A DNA stretch of 11,076 bases from Phycisphaerales bacterium UBA1161 (GCA_002311745.1 DBZL01000011.1:14537-25612), one strand, 5' to 3'. Positions 1-6,422 are shown, counted from the stretch's first letter. Numbers and translations: made by a program. The notes: generated from the sequence alone by a model not told the origin.

Positions 1-2
1 AG

Positions 3-434
3 GCGCTGATCGCCGTGATCGGCCGCGGACTTTTGCCGCCGGTGACGCGCACCACTCGCCAGCCTCCGGCGATGCCGCGCGGCGCAGCCGGAGCGAAGCT
101 CAGGCGCTGCGCCGCCCACTGGATCGGCAAGCGCGCGGCCAAAATCTTCGCCCAGCATCACATCAGGTCGAACGATTATTTTTTCGGCATGCTCGGCCCG
201 CGCGATCTGCGCCAGGATTTCCCCTGGCGGAATTATCTGATGAATCTCCCGCCCAGCGGCGTGGTTGAATGGGTGGTGCACCCCGGGTTCGACGACGAGA
301 CGCTTGTCGGCCGCGACGGCTATCGCGCCGGGCGTGCCAAAGAACTGCAATCCCTGACGCAGCCGCAAACGGCCGCGGCGTGGGAGCCGCTGCGCCGCTA
401 TCTCTCACGCAAGTCGGTTCTCTATCCGCAGTGA
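3..434 (+). CDS. ChbG/HpnK (YdjC-like) carbohydrate deacetylase, C-terminal part
   Basis: The reading frame is open to the left edge, so this is the 3' part of a longer gene; the GTG at 15 is not a convincing start. Members of the ChbG/HpnK/YdjC family are metal-dependent deacetylases that remove N-acetyl groups from chito-oligosaccharides or from hopanoid-linked glucosamine. What is visible fits the distal half of the family: an R-rich helix followed by D-Y-F-F-G-M-L (about 174-197), then L-P-P-S-G-V-V-E-W and the conserved H-P-G triplet (279-287), then R-A-K-E-L-Q-S-L-T just before the end. The N-terminal half, which holds the Asp-Asp and His metal ligands, lies outside the window, so activity cannot be judged. 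It converges with the minus-strand nucleotidyltransferase, with 36 nt between their stops and no clear terminator. Family call fairly sure; substrate unknown. Confidence 0.72.
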   Translation, partial: ALIAVIGRGLLPPVTRTTRQPPAMPRGAAGAKLRRCAAHWIGKRAAKIFAQHHIRSNDYFFGMLGPRDLRQDFPWRNYLMNLPPSGVVEWVVHPGFDDETLVGRDGYRAGRAKELQSLTQPQTAAAWEPLRRYLSRKSVLYPQ

Positions 435-470
435 TGGTTAGCGCGATTTGATTGCGTCTTGTGATACGAG

Positions 471-782
471 TCAGGAATAAGAGGCGATCACCTTTCCGGT
501 GCGCACGATCTCCTGCAGGAAGTTAGCAGGATCGTGCTTTCGCTCCAGGAGCAGCGGTTCGATGCGGACGTCGATATCCCGGCGCAGCCGAAATAGTCTG
601 GCCTTCATGCCGAGCAGATCGCCCCTGTACTCGTCCACAACGACCGCCACGTCAATATCGCTGTAGCGACGGGGCCGGCCATTGGCGTACGATCCATAGA
701 GCAGTACATCGCACACCGGCAGATGCTGGCGCACGATCTGGGCGAACTGCTTCACTTTTCGGACTGCCTGTCTCTTATCCAT
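471..782 (-). CDS. MNT-type nucleotidyltransferase domain protein
   Basis: This encodes a small protein of 103 residues with the minimal nucleotidyltransferase fold. The signature G-S-Y-A-N-G at residues 30-35 followed by S-D-I-D at 41-44 is the GSx(10)DxD metal and nucleotide site; D71 or E75 in D-I-D-V-R-I-E-P is a candidate third carboxylate. Family members transfer NMP groups, and in many genomes such MNT proteins are antitoxins that AMPylate a HEPN toxin. No HEPN gene is visible on either side, so that role is not supported here. I chose the ATG at 782 over the TTG at 821 because an AGG lies about 8 nt upstream and the fold begins shortly after this Met. It may be a solitary antitoxin, a remnant of a HEPN/MNT module, or a stand-alone enzyme. 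Confidence 0.8.
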   Translation of the reverse strand: MDKRQAVRKVKQFAQIVRQHLPVCDVLLYGSYANGRPRRYSDIDVAVVVDEYRGDLLGMKARLFRLRRDIDVRIEPLLLERKHDPANFLQEIVRTGKVIASYS

Positions 783-969
783 TTGTGCAACCTGTGCGCT
801 TCCGTCATCGGCGAGATCCAATCAATGCGCGTCGTTCCTCGCCATTTACCTCATCCTAACGGCGCCTTCCCCACAGACAAGATGTGGCCGCCCGCAACCG
901 GTGCCACGCGGTTCGCCAGGACATTCACGCATCTCTCTTGAACTGCGCGTCGGGAATCTGCGGACAGCC

Positions 970-1092
970 TCAGCTGCCTGGAGGGGGAATAGGTGGCTGT
1001 ACCTGCTTTCCGTCGCCGGGCTGGGGCGTCGGGACTTCCTCGACTTTCAGGAGTTTGGGATCGCCGAACTGACGAACGACGACGGCTTGCAT
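970..1092 (-). pseudogene. Truncated N-terminus of NADPH:quinone reductase-type (zinc-less MDR) protein
   Basis: The first ~28 codons read MQAVVVRQFGDPKLLKVEEV then P-T-P-Q-P-G, which is the typical N-terminus of quinone oxidoreductases of the medium-chain dehydrogenase/reductase superfamily (usually about 320-340 aa). After G-D-G the match stops: 12 unrelated residues, rich in proline, lead to a TGA at 970. I could not find the rest of the protein in any frame between 783 and 969. The ATG at 1092 has a good AAGGG about 8 nt upstream and overlaps the dioxygenase stop as TGATG, so the stub would be translationally coupled to it. Quinone reductases commonly accompany MhqO-type dioxygenases, which fits a decayed last gene of the operon. 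A genuine 40-aa peptide is possible but less likely. Confidence 0.6.
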
Positions 1093-2075
1093 CAAAATGC
1101 CCTTTCGCCGCGCGACACAGGCAAACGCACGGGCGGGAGGGCCCGCTCGATCGCCGCGCGGTGCGGCTCGAGCCACGGCGGCAGCATGAGCTTTTTTCCA
1201 AGCTCATCCGCGGGCTGATCGGCTGTCATGCCGGGATTGTCAGTCGCGATCTCGAACAGCACGCCGCCCGGCTCGCGATAGTAGATCGAGTGGAAATAGC
1301 AGCGGTCCATCACCGGCGAGACGTTCAACCCCTGCCCGGCGATTTCCTTGTGCCAGGCGGCCTGCTGCGCATCGTCTTTCGTGCGGAACGCGACGTGGTG
1401 GACGACGCCCGCCCCCATGCCGCCGTGAGGCGCATCCGGGAGGCAAAGCAGATCGACCGTCGAAGCAAAACCGTCGCCCATGCCGGCGCGGTAGCGGAAG
1501 CGATCCTGCTCGCTGCCGATGGACTTGAAGCCCATCACTTCCGTGAGGAGCTTGGCCGTGTTCTCGTACCCCTCTTCGGAAATCGTAACGCTGTGGAAGC
1601 CCCGGATGGCATGCTCGGCGGGAATCGGACCGGCCGCCCAGGGCTGGCCCTTGGGTTCGGCGGAGCCGACGATTTCCAGCCGCAATCCGTCCGGGTCCGC
1701 AAAGCTGAGGACCGTCTCGCCGAAGCGATCGACCACTCCCCCTGCCGCTTGCAGTTCCACGCCCTGCTGCTTCAACCGATTGGACCAATAGTCTATTCCG
1801 CCGGATGGAACGGTGAACGCGGTGGCGGTGACTTGCGGCGGCCCGATTCGCCCGCGGTACGCGCCGGGCCAGGCGAAGAAGGTCAGGATCGTCCCGGGCC
1901 GACCGAGCTCGTCGCCGTAGTAGAGGTGATAGCTGCCGGGGTCGTCGAAGTTCACCGTCAGCTTCACCAAGCGCAGTCCCAGCAAGCCGCAGTAGAAGTC
2001 GATGTTCTTCTGCGCATCCGCCGTGATCGCGGTCACGTGGTGGATTCCGGAGATCGATTTTTCTCTGGGCGTCAT
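1092..2075 (-). CDS. mhqO: MhqO-type ring-cleaving dioxygenase (VOC/glyoxalase family)
   Basis: The product of 327 residues has two vicinal-oxygen-chelate modules. The first starts at G-I-H-H-V-T (residues 10-15), with F-Y-C-G-L-L-G-L-R-L-V-K and T-V-N-F-D-D-P-G-S-Y-H-L-Y, a run very close to Bacillus MhqO. The second starts at G-F-H-S-V-T (159-164). Likely metal ligands are His12/13, His226/227 (V-V-H-H-V-A-F) and Glu275 (L-F-E-I-A). Family members are cytoplasmic Fe(II)-dependent extradiol-type dioxygenases linked to degradation or resistance of hydroquinones and catechols; the exact substrate here is unknown. The ATG at 2075 is preferred to a TTG at 2096 because AAGGA sits about 7 nt upstream. 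Its TGA overlaps the ATG of the quinone reductase stub. A TATAGT box lies at 2096-2101 without a good -35. The 323 nt upstream hold a palindromic repeat element. Confidence 0.9.
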   Translation of the reverse strand: MTPREKSISGIHHVTAITADAQKNIDFYCGLLGLRLVKLTVNFDDPGSYHLYYGDELGRPGTILTFFAWPGAYRGRIGPPQVTATAFTVPSGGIDYWSNRLKQQGVELQAAGGVVDRFGETVLSFADPDGLRLEIVGSAEPKGQPWAAGPIPAEHAIRGFHSVTISEEGYENTAKLLTEVMGFKSIGSEQDRFRYRAGMGDGFASTVDLLCLPDAPHGGMGAGVVHHVAFRTKDDAQQAAWHKEIAGQGLNVSPVMDRCYFHSIYYREPGGVLFEIATDNPGMTADQPADELGKKLMLPPWLEPHRAAIERALPPVRLPVSRGERAF

Positions 2076-2148
2076 GGTGTTTCCTTGGTCAACCAACTAT
2101 AGGCCGGATGATTCACCGCCGAGATCGCCGAGTTCGCGGAGAATGCTG

Positions 2149-2370
2149 TCGGGTGTGCCCAAGCTTTCGGGCAACCAATTTTACATCCTCCCCCTGTACG
2201 CAGGGGGAGGAATGAGGTGGGGGTTCTGTTCCAACGGCGATGGTTAGTCGGATCGGCATCATCGCCCGCAACCGCTAAACCCCCACCCAACCCTCCCCCG
2301 GCGTACCAGGGGAGGGGAAGAGTTTGCATGGGTTCGATTTATGTTTGTCCGAAGAATTGGGCGCACCCAA
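2149..2370. repeat. MITE-like nested palindromic element (~222 bp)
   Basis: Outer arms of 22 nt at 2149-2170 and 2349-2370 are inverted copies of each other (17 of 22 match; shared core GGGTG, GCCCAA and TTCGG). Inside each arm is a GC-rich hairpin: CCTCCCCCTG/CAGGGGGAGG with a TACG loop at 2187-2210 (perfect, 10 bp), and an 11-bp stem with one mismatch and a CGTA loop at 2291-2316. A 'ggtgggggtt' tract at about 2216-2225 is mirrored by 'aacccccacc' at about 2278-2287. At the centre GGCGATG (2236-2242) pairs with CATCGCC (2260-2266). The whole stretch can fold as one cruciform. It has no coding capacity of its own and fills the gap between the dioxygenase and the TIR-like gene. I see no target-site duplication. 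Confidence 0.75.
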
Positions 2371-2398
2371 ATACGGCGAGCAACTGGCGACGACCCAA

Positions 2399-3010
2399 TC
2401 AGACGGCTTCGTTGAGGTCAACCGGAAGTCCGGCAGCTTTCAACTCGCGAGCAAGGCTTAGACGCCATGCATCGCCATCGTCAAAACGAACGTAAATGAC
2501 GCCTTCGAAGTCCGATGGAAGCTCCAAATCGCCTTTGTGCAGCGCACAAACGTGTGACCGGCCCAACGTGCCACAAAAGAACCCAAGTTCGAGAATGACG
2601 TTTTGCCGCGCACGTGGCCGTAGGTGCTCCGTTTCTGCGCTGCGGCCAACATCATCGGGGGTGAGCAACACTACCGCGAAGCCCACCGAGCTGTGGCCCT
2701 CTAACTTCTCGATGATCGTCCGGCCGAGTTCACCGAGAAAAGAAAGCCGAACTTGCACGGCATGGTGGAATTTCACCCATGTTTCCCGGTCATCGTCATA
2801 TTCGCGGCCGATTACGAGCTGTGAAGTCGGGAGTGATGACCATTTGGCGCATAGACCCGTGTCGGGAAACTTCTCCTCTAACCATTCCATCACGTCGTGA
2901 ACCCATCTCCCAAAATGATTGTGCGCGTCGCTTGGATGGTCGTATTTGTCTAGCAGGTCCGTGCCATCCTTAACAAGCGAAGCGAACGAATTGGATTTCT
3001 TCTCGGACAT
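2399..3010 (-). CDS. TIR-like (PF10137 / CAP12-PCTIR type) protein with apparent internal deletion
   Basis: The protein of 203 residues has an N-terminal region with helical, Trp-rich segments (about 33-95) found ahead of TIR-like domains in other predicted nucleotide-binding proteins. From residue 96 it matches the TIR-like family strongly: [21 protein letters not shown] (111-122), [13 protein letters not shown] (133-145), [11 protein letters not shown] and a final P-V-D-L-N. Glu141 sits where the NADase catalytic Glu is expected. What is missing is the usual start of the domain, a V-F-(I/L)-V-H-G strand and its helix (about 40-50 residues) ahead of G-R-T-I-I-E-K. The frame stays open across the junction, near 2715-2735. 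The ATG at 3010 is chosen because GAGGAGGT lies 7 nt upstream; the ATG at 3034 has its purine tract too close. Three 60-base lines counted by hand in this gene are 47-52% GC, against 62-75% for single lines in coaX and the GTPase. Such proteins usually act in phage defence by consuming NAD; here activity is doubtful. Confidence 0.82.
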   Translation of the reverse strand: MSEKKSNSFASLVKDGTDLLDKYDHPSDAHNHFGRWVHDVMEWLEEKFPDTGLCAKWSSLPTSQLVIGREYDDDRETWVKFHHAVQVRLSFLGELGRTIIEKLEGHSSVGFAVVLLTPDDVGRSAETEHLRPRARQNVILELGFFCGTLGRSHVCALHKGDLELPSDFEGVIYVRFDDGDAWRLSLARELKAAGLPVDLNEAV

Positions 3011-3093
3011 CGGTTCGACCTCCTCGTCGAACATCTCCTGTACGGCCAGTAAGTGGTCGATTCTGCCGGTAATTTTGTGGAATGCCGCATAGT

Positions 3094-3444
3094 TCAGTCC
3101 AGAACGATAAATACCGATCGCCGCCGGCGCGGCTCGACGTGGCGCGATCTGTGGCCCTTGCCAGTGGTGTCCTCCATCAGGAGAATGTCGCCGCCGCGAA
3201 ACGTGCGGCGGGCGCCATCGGACACCTCGATCTCAATCGCTCCGTCCAAGAGCACAATGAACTGCCGCTGCGGCGCGACGTGCCAGTCGTAGTCGTAAGC
3301 CGGCTCGTTCTCGCGGAAGATGACGGACTTTGCGGGAATCGGCTGCGACAAGTGCCCGATCAGGCCCGCGTCGCGAAGCTCTATTTCTCGCTCGGAGAAG
3401 TGGCTCTCGCCGTGCTCATCGGCGTAGACGCGCGTGACCTTCAT
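3094..3444 (-). CDS. Cupin domain protein
   Basis: This encodes a single-domain protein of 116 residues with a cupin beta-barrel pattern. Motif 1 runs from about 55 to 70 (H55, Q59, then L-L-D-G-A-I-E-I); motif 2 is [10 protein letters not shown] followed by G-K-G-H-R-S-R-H (83-102). His55, Glu91 and His98 or His102 are candidate metal ligands. The substrate is unknown; the protein could be a small dioxygenase, an isomerase or a binding protein. Its ATG overlaps the hydrolase stop as ATGA, and AGGAGG lies about 9 nt upstream, so the two genes are surely cotranscribed and translationally coupled. That placement suggests it works on the same class of aromatic or quinone compounds as the hydrolase and the dioxygenase further along. 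The C-terminus has a basic R-R-R-R run. Confidence 0.82.
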   Translation of the reverse strand: MKVTRVYADEHGESHFSEREIELRDAGLIGHLSQPIPAKSVIFRENEPAYDYDWHVAPQRQFIVLLDGAIEIEVSDGARRTFRGGDILLMEDTTGKGHRSRHVEPRRRRSVFIVLD

Positions 3445-4118
3445 GGTCGGCCCTCCTGATTGGAAGCGATGACGCGCTGGAGCAATTGACGGCAGGCGTC
3501 GAGCTCATCTTCGTTGATCGTGTGCGGCATTCCGGGATAACGGCGGAGTTCCACCTCAGCGCCCATCCGGCCCAACACGGCCTGGGTTTCCTTCACGCGT
3601 TCGAACGGGACGTGCGGATCAGGATCGCCGCTGCCGAGGAACGCCGCCGTGCCCGCGAGCGAGCCGGGATAATTCCTTGGCGTGCCGGGAGGCCCGATGA
3701 GGCCGCCCGTCAGCGCAATGACAGCCCCGTAACGACGCGGGTGTCTGGCGGCGAACTCCAGACAGAGGCATGCTCCCTGCGAGAAGCCCAGGAGGACGAT
3801 CCGCTGGCTGGAAATTCCGCGGGAAAGCAGGTCGGCAACGAGCGAATCGAGCCGACCCAGGGCCGAGTCCAAGTATGGTTGGTTGGCCTCGAGCGGCGAC
3901 AGGAAGGAATTTGGGTACCACGTGTTCCCAGCCGCCTGAGGCGCGATCGCCGCGAAATGATCGGCGTCCAACTCGCCATACATCGAGAGGATGCTCTGGG
4001 CGGATGCACCCCGTCCGTGCACCATGACGATGGTCGCATCCGCTTTCTCGGGGACGGGACCGGCCGTGAGGACCGGCTGGGTTGCGTGCGGATCGGATTC
4101 TCCGTTGAGCTTGTTCAC
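3441..4118 (-). CDS. Alpha/beta hydrolase, phospholipase/carboxylesterase family (MhqD-like)
   Basis: From the chosen GTG at 4118 the protein has 225 residues, typical for the family (PF02230). The oxyanion-hole stretch is V-H-G-R-G (33-37), the nucleophile elbow is G-F-S-Q-G with Ser113, the acid is probably Asp167 in G-D-P-D-P-H-V-P, and the base is His199 in G-M-P-H-T. No signal peptide is seen, so it should be a cytoplasmic esterase; MhqD homologues accompany MhqO-type dioxygenases in quinone resistance, which agrees with this cluster. A longer reading to an upstream start at 4193 is rejected because its first residues are simply a translation of the 27-bp repeat arm at 4163-4189. There is no good Shine-Dalgarno before 4118, but TAGAAT lies 5 nt upstream of it, so the true start or a leaderless mRNA needs care. 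The stop overlaps the cupin start. Confidence 0.85.
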   Translation of the reverse strand: MNKLNGESDPHATQPVLTAGPVPEKADATIVMVHGRGASAQSILSMYGELDADHFAAIAPQAAGNTWYPNSFLSPLEANQPYLDSALGRLDSLVADLLSRGISSQRIVLLGFSQGACLCLEFAARHPRRYGAVIALTGGLIGPPGTPRNYPGSLAGTAAFLGSGDPDPHVPFERVKETQAVLGRMGAEVELRRYPGMPHTINEDELDACRQLLQRVIASNQEGRP

Positions 4119-4162
4119 GCCGCATTCTATGACTGGTCCGCCGGGAAATCCGCTGTAGATGA

Positions 4163-4312
4163 AACCACGGAGGCACGGAGACACGGAGGCCAACTCTTGA
4201 ATTTTGCGACTTCATTCCATCATCAGCATTTCAGTTTTTAATTTGTTGGGGGAAAGTTGGTGAGGATCGTCCATAGAAGGGTTGCCCTCCGTGTCTCCGT
4301 GCCTCCGTGGTT
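4163..4312. repeat. Perfect 27-bp inverted repeat bounding a ~150-bp MITE-like element
   Basis: The arm at 4163-4189 (AACCACGGAGGCACGGAGAC and 7 more bases) is repeated exactly as its reverse complement at 4286-4312. Each arm is itself made of short CACGGAG units. The 96 bases between the arms are more AT-rich than their surroundings and contain no ORF. The element sits between the divergent-free 5' end of the hydrolase gene and the 3' end of the GTPase gene, both on the minus strand, so it separates two transcription units and occupies the hydrolase leader or promoter region. Such 'accacggaggcacggagacacgg' repeats are, as far as I recall, widespread in several bacterial phyla. No transposase is nearby. 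Confidence 0.8.
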
Positions 4313-4351
4313 GCCTTTGTCTTTTTTTTGCAAAATTGGAAAGCCCTGTTT

Positions 4352-5389
4352 CTAAACGCCCAATTCGCGCAAAGCCGACGGATCGCTCAGGGCGCGGGCC
4401 AGAATCTCCTTTTGCCGCGGCGTCCACCAGCGCGGGCGCGATGGGTGGCCGATGCCGAACCGCTGAACGATGCGGGATCGCAATTGATCCAGGCCGGCGC
4501 CGGTCAGGGCGGAGATGGGCAGCGCGTCGAGCTGCGAAAACTCCCACGCGGCAGGCAAGTCGGTCTTGTTGATGACGCTCAGCGAATCCGGCCACCTCCG
4601 CTGCGGCGGGTGCGTGGCGTCCAAAACCTCAATCGTCAGGTGCGAAGAAGCGATTTTTCCCTGGCTGGCGGCGATGGCGGCGACTTCGATGGGGTCGTCC
4701 GTCTGGCGCTGCCCGGGCGTATCCACCAGCGTGACGGCCAGGCCGTCGATATTGGCCATCTCGCCCACCCAATCGCGCGTCGTGCCGGGCAGATCGGCGG
4801 TGATGCTGCGCTGGCGGCCAAAGAGTTGGTTGGCCAGGGTGGATTTGCCGACGTTCGGTTCGCCGACGATCGCGATCTGCGGCGGATGCAGCAGCCACCA
4901 CAGCGACTCATCCCGCAAAATCGCCGCAACGTCCGCCCGGCCGGCCAACGCTTTTTGCCAGGCCGCCGGCTGGGCGAGCAGCGTCTTTATCGCCAGCTGG
5001 GTCTTGGCCAGCGGCAAGGCCGCCAGCATCTCGCCCTGCAGCGGGGATTCGGTCGGGCCGATCGCCGCATCGGGCGTGGGGAGGCAAGCCGGCAAAACGC
5101 GAAATCCGCCGCGCTGCGCCAACTGGCAGGCACAGCGCACGATCCACGGCCCGCCGTGCAGGCTGATTTCCGCCCACGCGCCATCCTCGGCCAGGACCAC
5201 CACCGGATCGTCGATGATCGTTTCGCCGTCGCGCAACTGGCCGTGCATGCAAAATCCGGCCCGCGGCGGTTTGGAGAAATGCGCCTGCAAAAACGCCGCC
5301 ACCCCGGGACCGCACAAGCGCAGCACGGCGATGGCCGCCGCCCCCGGCGGCGTCAAAACCATCGCCACATTGTCCGGGGCGTCGTTCAT
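4352..5389 (-). CDS. MnmE/TrmE-like GTPase lacking the C-terminal Cys motif
   Basis: The protein has 345 residues, against about 450 for MnmE. The N-terminal part (about 8-100) resembles the TrmE folate-binding domain (T-P-P-G-A-A-A-I-A-V-L-R-L-C-G-P and S-L-H-G-G-P), but the family's S-(F/Y)-T-G-E-D stretch is absent. The helical middle is shortened. The G domain is complete: G-E-P-N-V-G-K-S-T at 176-184, T-T-R-D-W, D-T-P-G at 223-226, N-K-T-D at 274-277, and an S-A-L-T-G G5. The C-terminus ends R-E-L-G-V with no C-I-G-K, so the cysteine used in tRNA wobble-U modification is missing. It is therefore either a paralogue with another role or a reduced form. The ATG at 5389 is used; the GTG at 5401 has no ribosome binding site. 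It follows coaX by 13 nt and is probably in the same operon. Confidence 0.85.
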   Translation of the reverse strand: MNDAPDNVAMVLTPPGAAAIAVLRLCGPGVAAFLQAHFSKPPRAGFCMHGQLRDGETIIDDPVVVLAEDGAWAEISLHGGPWIVRCACQLAQRGGFRVLPACLPTPDAAIGPTESPLQGEMLAALPLAKTQLAIKTLLAQPAAWQKALAGRADVAAILRDESLWWLLHPPQIAIVGEPNVGKSTLANQLFGRQRSITADLPGTTRDWVGEMANIDGLAVTLVDTPGQRQTDDPIEVAAIAASQGKIASSHLTIEVLDATHPPQRRWPDSLSVINKTDLPAAWEFSQLDALPISALTGAGLDQLRSRIVQRFGIGHPSRPRWWTPRQKEILARALSDPSALRELGV

Positions 5390-5402
5390 GCCAGCCGCCA
5401 CT

Positions 5403-6176
5403 TCACGTCTTGTGTCTGATGTGATGATTCGCGTAGGCCAGGGCGATGCCGTAGAGCGTCAGGTCGGGCGCGATCGCGTGGATCAGCTCCCAGCCGTCAA
5501 AGAGCCTGGCTGCGTCGCCGCCGGTGGCAATGATCTGGGGCCAATGTCCCAAGTCGGCGGCGTAGTTCTCCACCAGTTCGCGCACCATGCCGCGCACGCC
5601 ATGGTAGACGCCTTGGCAGATGGCGGCGCCCGTGGAATCGCCGAAAGTCTGCATGGGGACCTCGAAGGCCACGCGCGGCAGCGCCGCCGTCTTCTCGTGC
5701 AGCGCATCGAGCATCATCTCCATGCCCGGCGCGATCGCTCCGCCTAGAAAATCGCCCTGGTCATCGCAGCAATCGACGGTGATCGCGGTGCCGGCGTCCA
5801 CGACCACGCACGCCTTGCCAAGCTGCTCGTATGCCGCCGCGACGTTGAGCACGCGGTCCACGCCCGTCTCCTGCGGCGCCTTGGTATGCACGGGGATAGG
5901 AAGATCCAGTTCATCGCCAACCCACTGGATGGTGTGGTTGGTGAGCCGCAGGACCTCGCCTTCCAGCGGATCATCCAAGGCCGGATTGACGGAAGCGGCG
6001 GCGATGGCGGGCTGCTCTTTGCTGGCGATGCGGCTCCAGGCCTGGCTAATCTGCGCCGCCCACTGGTTGCGGGGCTCGAGCGGCAGACGGGCGACGTGCT
6101 CCAAGGTCCCCGCGGAAAAAACGCCGATCGCCAGCCGGGAGTTGCCGACGCTGAGCACCATCAGGTCGATGTCCAT
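5403..6176 (-). CDS. coaX: Type III pantothenate kinase
   Basis: CoaX phosphorylates pantothenate with ATP, the first step of coenzyme A synthesis, in the cytoplasm as a dimer. The 257-residue length is typical. Motifs visible are G-V-D-R-V-L-N (105-111, Asp107 being the probable general base), V-D-A-G-T-A-I-T-V-D (126-135), F-L-G-G-A-I-A-P-G (143-151), K-T-A-A-L-P, and I-A-T-G-G-D-A near the end. In the first phosphate motif, usually D-x-G-N-T, the aspartate is replaced: V-L-S-V-G-N-S at 7-13. This may be a lineage feature. The ATG at 6176 has AAGGA 6 nt upstream; the in-frame start at 6224 would lie inside the promoter. The gene diverges from the glycosyltransferase across 246 nt that hold a promoter for each side. 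Confidence 0.92.
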   Translation of the reverse strand: MDIDLMVLSVGNSRLAIGVFSAGTLEHVARLPLEPRNQWAAQISQAWSRIASKEQPAIAAASVNPALDDPLEGEVLRLTNHTIQWVGDELDLPIPVHTKAPQETGVDRVLNVAAAYEQLGKACVVVDAGTAITVDCCDDQGDFLGGAIAPGMEMMLDALHEKTAALPRVAFEVPMQTFGDSTGAAICQGVYHGVRGMVRELVENYAADLGHWPQIIATGGDAARLFDGWELIHAIAPDLTLYGIALAYANHHIRHKT

Positions 6177-6222
6177 GAAAAATCCTTCTTTGATGAGCGC
6201 GCCGGGACTCCGAGTTGCGCTC

Positions 6223-6250
6223 AAATTACGCGATTAGCGGGATGGGTCAA
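6223..6250 (-). promoter_or_regulatory. Sigma70-type promoter for coaX
   Basis: On the minus strand TTGACC (6250-6245) is followed after 16 nt by TAATTT (6228-6223). The predicted start of transcription is near 6216, giving a leader of about 40 nt that includes the AAGGA before the coaX ATG at 6176. Four to five of six bases match consensus in each box. Confidence 0.55.
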
Positions 6251-6353
6251 CCCCCGATGGGAATCGGACATCGGACCCAATCCGCGAACGTTGGTTCCAT
6301 GCGGCGGAAGCAAAACAAGCCAGCGGAAGCCTTCGACGACGCCGGTCATGGGA

Positions 6354-6382
6354 TTGAGCGACGCCTGCGATCATCATATCAT
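6354..6382 (+). promoter_or_regulatory. Candidate promoter for the glycosyltransferase cluster
   Basis: TTGAGC at 6354-6359 and TATCAT at 6377-6382 are separated by exactly 17 nt. Transcription would begin near 6389, about 34 nt before the first glycosyltransferase ATG at 6423. The -35 box matches only its first four bases, so this is a moderate candidate. Confidence 0.4.
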
Positions 6383-6422
6383 CGCCAACAGCTCGTACCG
6401 TTGGTGGGCGGCCGAGAATGCC

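Noticed and set aside
783..969. Remaining part of the quinone reductase in another frame
   Set aside because: None of the minus-strand frames shows the glycine-rich nucleotide-binding loop or other MDR motifs; the segment is taken as intergenic with nothing I can identify.
993..2102. 369-residue plus-strand reading frame opposite the dioxygenase
   Set aside because: It is antisense to a gene with clear VOC motifs, has no recognisable domain, and arises from codon bias in GC-rich DNA.
471..3010. CBASS-like pair of a nucleotidyltransferase (471-782) and a TIR-like effector (2399-3010)
   Set aside because: The nucleotidyltransferase is a 103-residue MNT protein, far too small for a CD-NTase, and the two genes are separated by the dioxygenase gene and a repeat element.
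4316..4351. T-run at 4320-4328 as a terminator of the GTPase gene
   Set aside because: The run is T on the plus strand, thus A on the strand transcribed from the GTPase, and no stem precedes it in the right orientation.
4307..5419. 370-residue plus-strand reading frame opposite the GTPase
   Set aside because: It is Arg/Gln-rich shadow coding across a gene with a complete set of G motifs.
5886..6422. Extended N-terminus of the first glycosyltransferase
   Set aside because: The frame happens to be open but crosses coaX and both promoters; the glycosyltransferase fold begins exactly at the ATG at 6423.
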